A stretch of DNA of 43,775 nt, from the NCBI GenBank assembly GCA_903896545.1, contig CAITYF010000086.1, forward strand, positions 1-43,775. The letters are read 5' to 3'. The notes beneath the pieces are model-generated. The model made no database searches. It was not told where the DNA came from and saw nothing but the letters and a program-made list of their open reading frames with translations. The position numbers and the translations under genes are program-made. This document shows positions 41,342-43,775 of this stretch, one piece after another (position 1 is the stretch's first letter; every line of letters begins with the position of its first letter). The stretch is from an uncultured Myxococcales bacterium. GTDB taxonomy: Bacteria; Myxococcota_A; UBA9042.

Positions 41342-41425
41342 CGGGCGCGTGGCTTGACGGTCCGCACGCAACGTCGCACAGTCCCGACCCGGTTCCCGCA
41401 ACCGCCGCGGAACGCGAGGTTTTCG

Positions 41426-42478
41426 TTGTCGCAGCTCCGCCAAGCGCTGGTTCCGCAGACGCCTTGGCGTGTCTTGCAGGACGTGCTGCTGCTCGGCGGC
41501 ATCGCGTTGATTGGGCTGTTGGTGCTGCGGCCAGCGATCGGCTTGACCATCTTGTGGAACATCCTCATCCCGGTCGCGCCCGCGCTGCTGGTCATTGTGC
41601 CGGGGATCTGGCGCAACATCTGCCCGCTGGCAACGTTTAGCCTCTTGCCGCGGCGCTTTGGCCTGTCCCGGCAGAAGATCCCGCCGCGACCGGTTGCCGT
41701 GGCGCTCGGTCTGCTGTCCGTCGCGCTCCTGCTGCTTCTTGTGCCGCTGCGTCACATCGCGCTGAACACGAGCGGTCCGCTGTCCGCGTTGATGCTGAGT
41801 TTGGCAGCCTTGCTGGCCGTGATCACTGGACGTGCGTTTGATTGGCGCAGCGGCTGGTGCACGTCGCTCTGTCCGATCCATCCGGTCGAGAAGCTTTACG
41901 GCTTTGCGCCCGCGGTCACCGTTGCCAACGCGCGCTGCGATTCGTGCGTCAACTGCACCGTGCCGTGCCCCGACTGGACCCGCGCGATGACGCCCATTCG
42001 CACCGCCCCGACTCGCCTCGCGCGCTGGGTGGGCGACGGACTCACCGGCTGTTTCGTCGGCCTCACGTGGGGCTGGTATCAAGTGCCGGACCTCAGTCCG
42101 GGCAGCGACGTCGTCGCCGCGTGGCTCTGGCCTCTCGGATCTGCGGCGGTCTCACTGGCATTGTACCTGGCGCTCAAGCACTGGTTCTTTCCCAGCCGCG
42201 CCGCGCGCGCAAGACTGGTCAAGGCCTTTGCCGCAGCAGCCGTCACGACGTACTACTGGTACCGACTCCCTGCGCTGCTCGGCTTCGGGCTCGCTGCGGG
42301 TAACGGCACGTTGGTGAACCTGACGGCGTTGCTCCCATTTTGGGCGCCCTACGTCCTACGCGCCGTGACCACGACGTTCCTGCTCTGGTTCCTGCTCGCC
42401 CGCCGCGCCGTTCACGCAAGCTGGATGCAGCGTCCACCGCCCGCTGTTGCCCTCATCGCTGCGCCGCGCTCGCCCTGA
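41426..42478 (+). CDS. Polyferredoxin-like membrane protein (NosR/NapH-type C-terminal core)
   Basis: This 350-residue membrane protein has about seven to eight helices. Between them lie two Cys clusters, WCTSLCPIHPVEKLYG and CDSCVNCTVPCPDW (about residues 150-190). The second is CxxCxxCxxxC and could hold a [4Fe-4S] cluster; the first resembles the CxxxCP of NapH/NosR-type proteins, which pass electrons at the membrane. Only one full CxxCxxCxxxCP motif is seen, so the electron path is uncertain. The start is TTG at 41426 (SLSQLRQAL after GCGAGG) or TTG at 41354; the conserved part begins later in both cases. It lies 84 bases after the GST gene. No partner oxidoreductase is nearby. Confidence 0.78.
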   Translation: MSQLRQALVPQTPWRVLQDVLLLGGIALIGLLVLRPAIGLTILWNILIPVAPALLVIVPGIWRNICPLATFSLLPRRFGLSRQKIPPRPVAVALGLLSVALLLLLVPLRHIALNTSGPLSALMLSLAALLAVITGRAFDWRSGWCTSLCPIHPVEKLYGFAPAVTVANARCDSCVNCTVPCPDWTRAMTPIRTAPTRLARWVGDGLTGCFVGLTWGWYQVPDLSPGSDVVAAWLWPLGSAAVSLALYLALKHWFFPSRAARARLVKAFAAAAVTTYYWYRLPALLGFGLAAGNGTLVNLTALLPFWAPYVLRAVTTTFLLWFLLARRAVHASWMQRPPPAVALIAAPRSP

Positions 42479-42520
42479 CTTGTTTCCTTAAGCGCTTGAC
42501 AATAATAGCTAAAGTGGTGC

Positions 42521-42549
42521 TTGACTGCCGATCTCGGCCGCGTCATGCT
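42521..42549 (+). promoter_or_regulatory. Candidate promoter of the VCBS lipoprotein gene
   Basis: TTGACT (-35, 42521-42526), a 17-base spacer and CATGCT (-10, 42544-42549). The ATG-equivalent GTG is 44 bases after. A second TTGACA at 42496-42501 has no good -10 at 16-18 bases. Confidence 0.35.
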
Positions 42550-42592
42550 CGCTTGACCACGCGCATTGCGCCGTTCTTGAAGGGCTGCCACA

Positions 42593-43775
42593 GTGAGACG
42601 TCTTCCCCTGCACTTTGGCCACCGCGCGTCCCCGCTGCTCTTTGGCCTTTCCCTGCTCGCCGCGCTGTCGTCCTGTGGTGGCAGTGACCAACGCGGCGTG
42701 CACGATGGGCCGCCTTGTACGCCGCCCGAAGCGCTGGCCGCGGGCGCCCTCGGTCCTGGATTCGTCGACCTCAACGTCGTTCCTGACGCAGATCCGGCCT
42801 ACTTTCACGACAAGGCGGACGCCAATGGTGCGCCGACCTTCAACGGCTTGCTGGCGGACCTCGACGGCGACGGCAAGCCTGAACTGATCACGGGCAACCT
42901 GTCGCTCGTGCGCTACACACGCGACCCGCAGACCGGCTTGTTTGGCAACCGGCAACCGCTGAGTCCGGATATCAGCTTTCAATTGGCCGTGGCGGCGCTC
43001 GATCTGGACGGCGATGGCCGCGCCGACATTGTGTCGGGCAGTACGGGGCAAATTGCGTGGGGCGAAGCGGGCGGCGCCTTCACTGTCGGTCCGTTTGGCG
43101 GGCAGTCGATGAACAGCTGGCCGCGGGCGCTCTCTCTTGCCGACTTGGACCACGATGGTTGGCTCGATCTGGTCGTCGCGGGGCAATGTCAGTCCTGTGA
43201 CAAGGAGTGCCGGGTGTTTTGGCCAGCGATGCGTACCGGTCCGCGGACGTTCACGGCGCACCCCGATTGGGTCGATCCGACGCTCGACGGCGGTGCGAAT
43301 GCAGTCCTCTTTGCCGAGTTTCACCCCGGAGAACAGGTTGTGGCCCTGCAGATCGGTTCCAACAACGCGTGCGCCTTCAAGCCACCGGGTGCGTTTTACC
43401 GTTCGACTGCGCTCAACGCGCTGAACGAGCCGCGCTTCGTCGAATTCGAGCCGACGCCGGACAACGCGCGTCTGCACACGGCCAGCTTCGCCGAGGCTCG
43501 GCTCTCCGACTTTGTGCCCATGGGCTCCGCGATTGCAGATCTGAACGCCGACGGCCTTCTGGACTTTCTGGTCGTGACCGACACCGAGCGCTGGTTTTTC
43601 CAGACCGCGAACGCGTGGCCGTTCGTTGAGCGCTCGCTGGACGCGTGCGTGCTGGCATTGCGCGCGGATCCGGCCAAGTACCCGATGCTGAGCTGGGGCA
43701 CCGCGCTCGTGGACGTCGATGGCGACGGGCAGATCGACATGTTCGCCGCGAACGGCAACGACGAAGGACCGCTTG
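42593..43775 (+). CDS. VCBS/FG-GAP repeat lipoprotein, cut by the window end
   Basis: The frame is open from GTG 42593 to the last base, about 394 codons so far, with no stop. The start gives MRRLPLHFGHRASPLLFGLSLLAALSSC, a lipobox (Cys about residue 28), after GAAGGG. FG-GAP/VCBS (calcium-binding beta-propeller) repeats follow: LLADLDGDGKPELITG, AALDLDGDGRADIVSG, SLADLDHDGWLDLVVAG, AIADLNADGLLDFLVV and LVDVDGDGQIDMFAANG. They resemble integrin-like and ASPIC/UnbV proteins. Probably surface-exposed. The C-terminus and any anchor lie outside the window. Confidence 0.85.
   Translation, partial: MRRLPLHFGHRASPLLFGLSLLAALSSCGGSDQRGVHDGPPCTPPEALAAGALGPGFVDLNVVPDADPAYFHDKADANGAPTFNGLLADLDGDGKPELITGNLSLVRYTRDPQTGLFGNRQPLSPDISFQLAVAALDLDGDGRADIVSGSTGQIAWGEAGGAFTVGPFGGQSMNSWPRALSLADLDHDGWLDLVVAGQCQSCDKECRVFWPAMRTGPRTFTAHPDWVDPTLDGGANAVLFAEFHPGEQVVALQIGSNNACAFKPPGAFYRSTALNALNEPRFVEFEPTPDNARLHTASFAEARLSDFVPMGSAIADLNADGLLDFLVVTDTERWFFQTANAWPFVERSLDACVLALRADPAKYPMLSWGTALVDVDGDGQIDMFAANGNDEGPL

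Noticed and set aside
42496..42510. TTGACAATAATAG as a compact promoter
   Set aside because: AT-rich and attractive, but the -10-like ATAATA directly abuts the -35, which leaves no spacer; 17 bases on there is no TAnnnT.

Overview
GC-rich, gene-dense chromosomal DNA that most resembles Myxococcota (former Deltaproteobacteria). Reasons: many lipoproteins with long Asp/Ala/Thr or Cys-rich secreted regions, MopE-type CDGxDNDCDG repeats, thrombospondin type 3 repeats, a formylglycine-generating-enzyme-like lipoprotein, and two proteins ending in a Cys, membrane helix, Arg/Lys tail like the MYXO-CTERM sorting signal. The species cannot be named from the sequence alone. I see no rRNA, tRNA, CRISPR array, insertion sequence or prophage.

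Layout. 1-0.9 kb: a crotonase-family gene. 0.86-12.1 kb, minus strand: an enlarged LolC/E-type permease, an outer-membrane barrel protein, a Cys-rich lipoprotein with two somatomedin-B-like domains, a small coiled-coil protein, def, fmt, an M64 metallopeptidase, proC and a CAP-domain lipoprotein. From the coiled-coil gene onward the genes are closely packed; M64 and proC overlap by four bases. 12.2-14.4 kb: a secreted lipoprotein and a small MYXO-CTERM-like protein. 14.6-18.6 kb, plus strand: purA, then a two-gene unit made of an AAA+ ATPase whose first 60 residues look like the N-terminus of ribosomal protein uS13, and a 90-residue protein resembling eukaryotic Protein C10. 19.0-25.4 kb: a PEGA lipoprotein with 18-residue repeats, a nine-repeat MopE-like lipoprotein, and mpl. 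25.8-28.8 kb, minus strand: RNase G, a Cys-rich lipoprotein coupled to it, and a DUF2442 gene with a broken DUF4160 partner. 29.2-31.1 kb: an FGE-like lipoprotein and a TumE/TumA-type toxin-antitoxin pair. 31.5-34.3 kb: ftsK. 34.6-38.2 kb: lolA, a barrel/TSP3 protein and a GGDEF cyclase. 38.2-43.8 kb: a propionyl-CoA-type carboxyltransferase, apaH, a Nu-type GST, a polyferredoxin-like membrane protein and a VCBS/FG-GAP lipoprotein cut by the window end.

Themes. Much of the window concerns the cell envelope: lipoprotein transport (LolA, LolC/E-like), peptidoglycan recycling (Mpl), surface proteins and barrels. Housekeeping genes (def-fmt, proC, purA, rng, ftsK, apaH) are interleaved. The most unusual locus is 15.93-18.60 kb (uS13-like/AAA+ fusion plus C10-like protein). 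Its promoter ends so close to the ATG that the mRNA is predicted to be leaderless; two other loci share this arrangement. Eight further TTGnnn-N16/17-TAnnnT-like promoters were located by eye. All homology statements come from recognising motifs, not from database searches.
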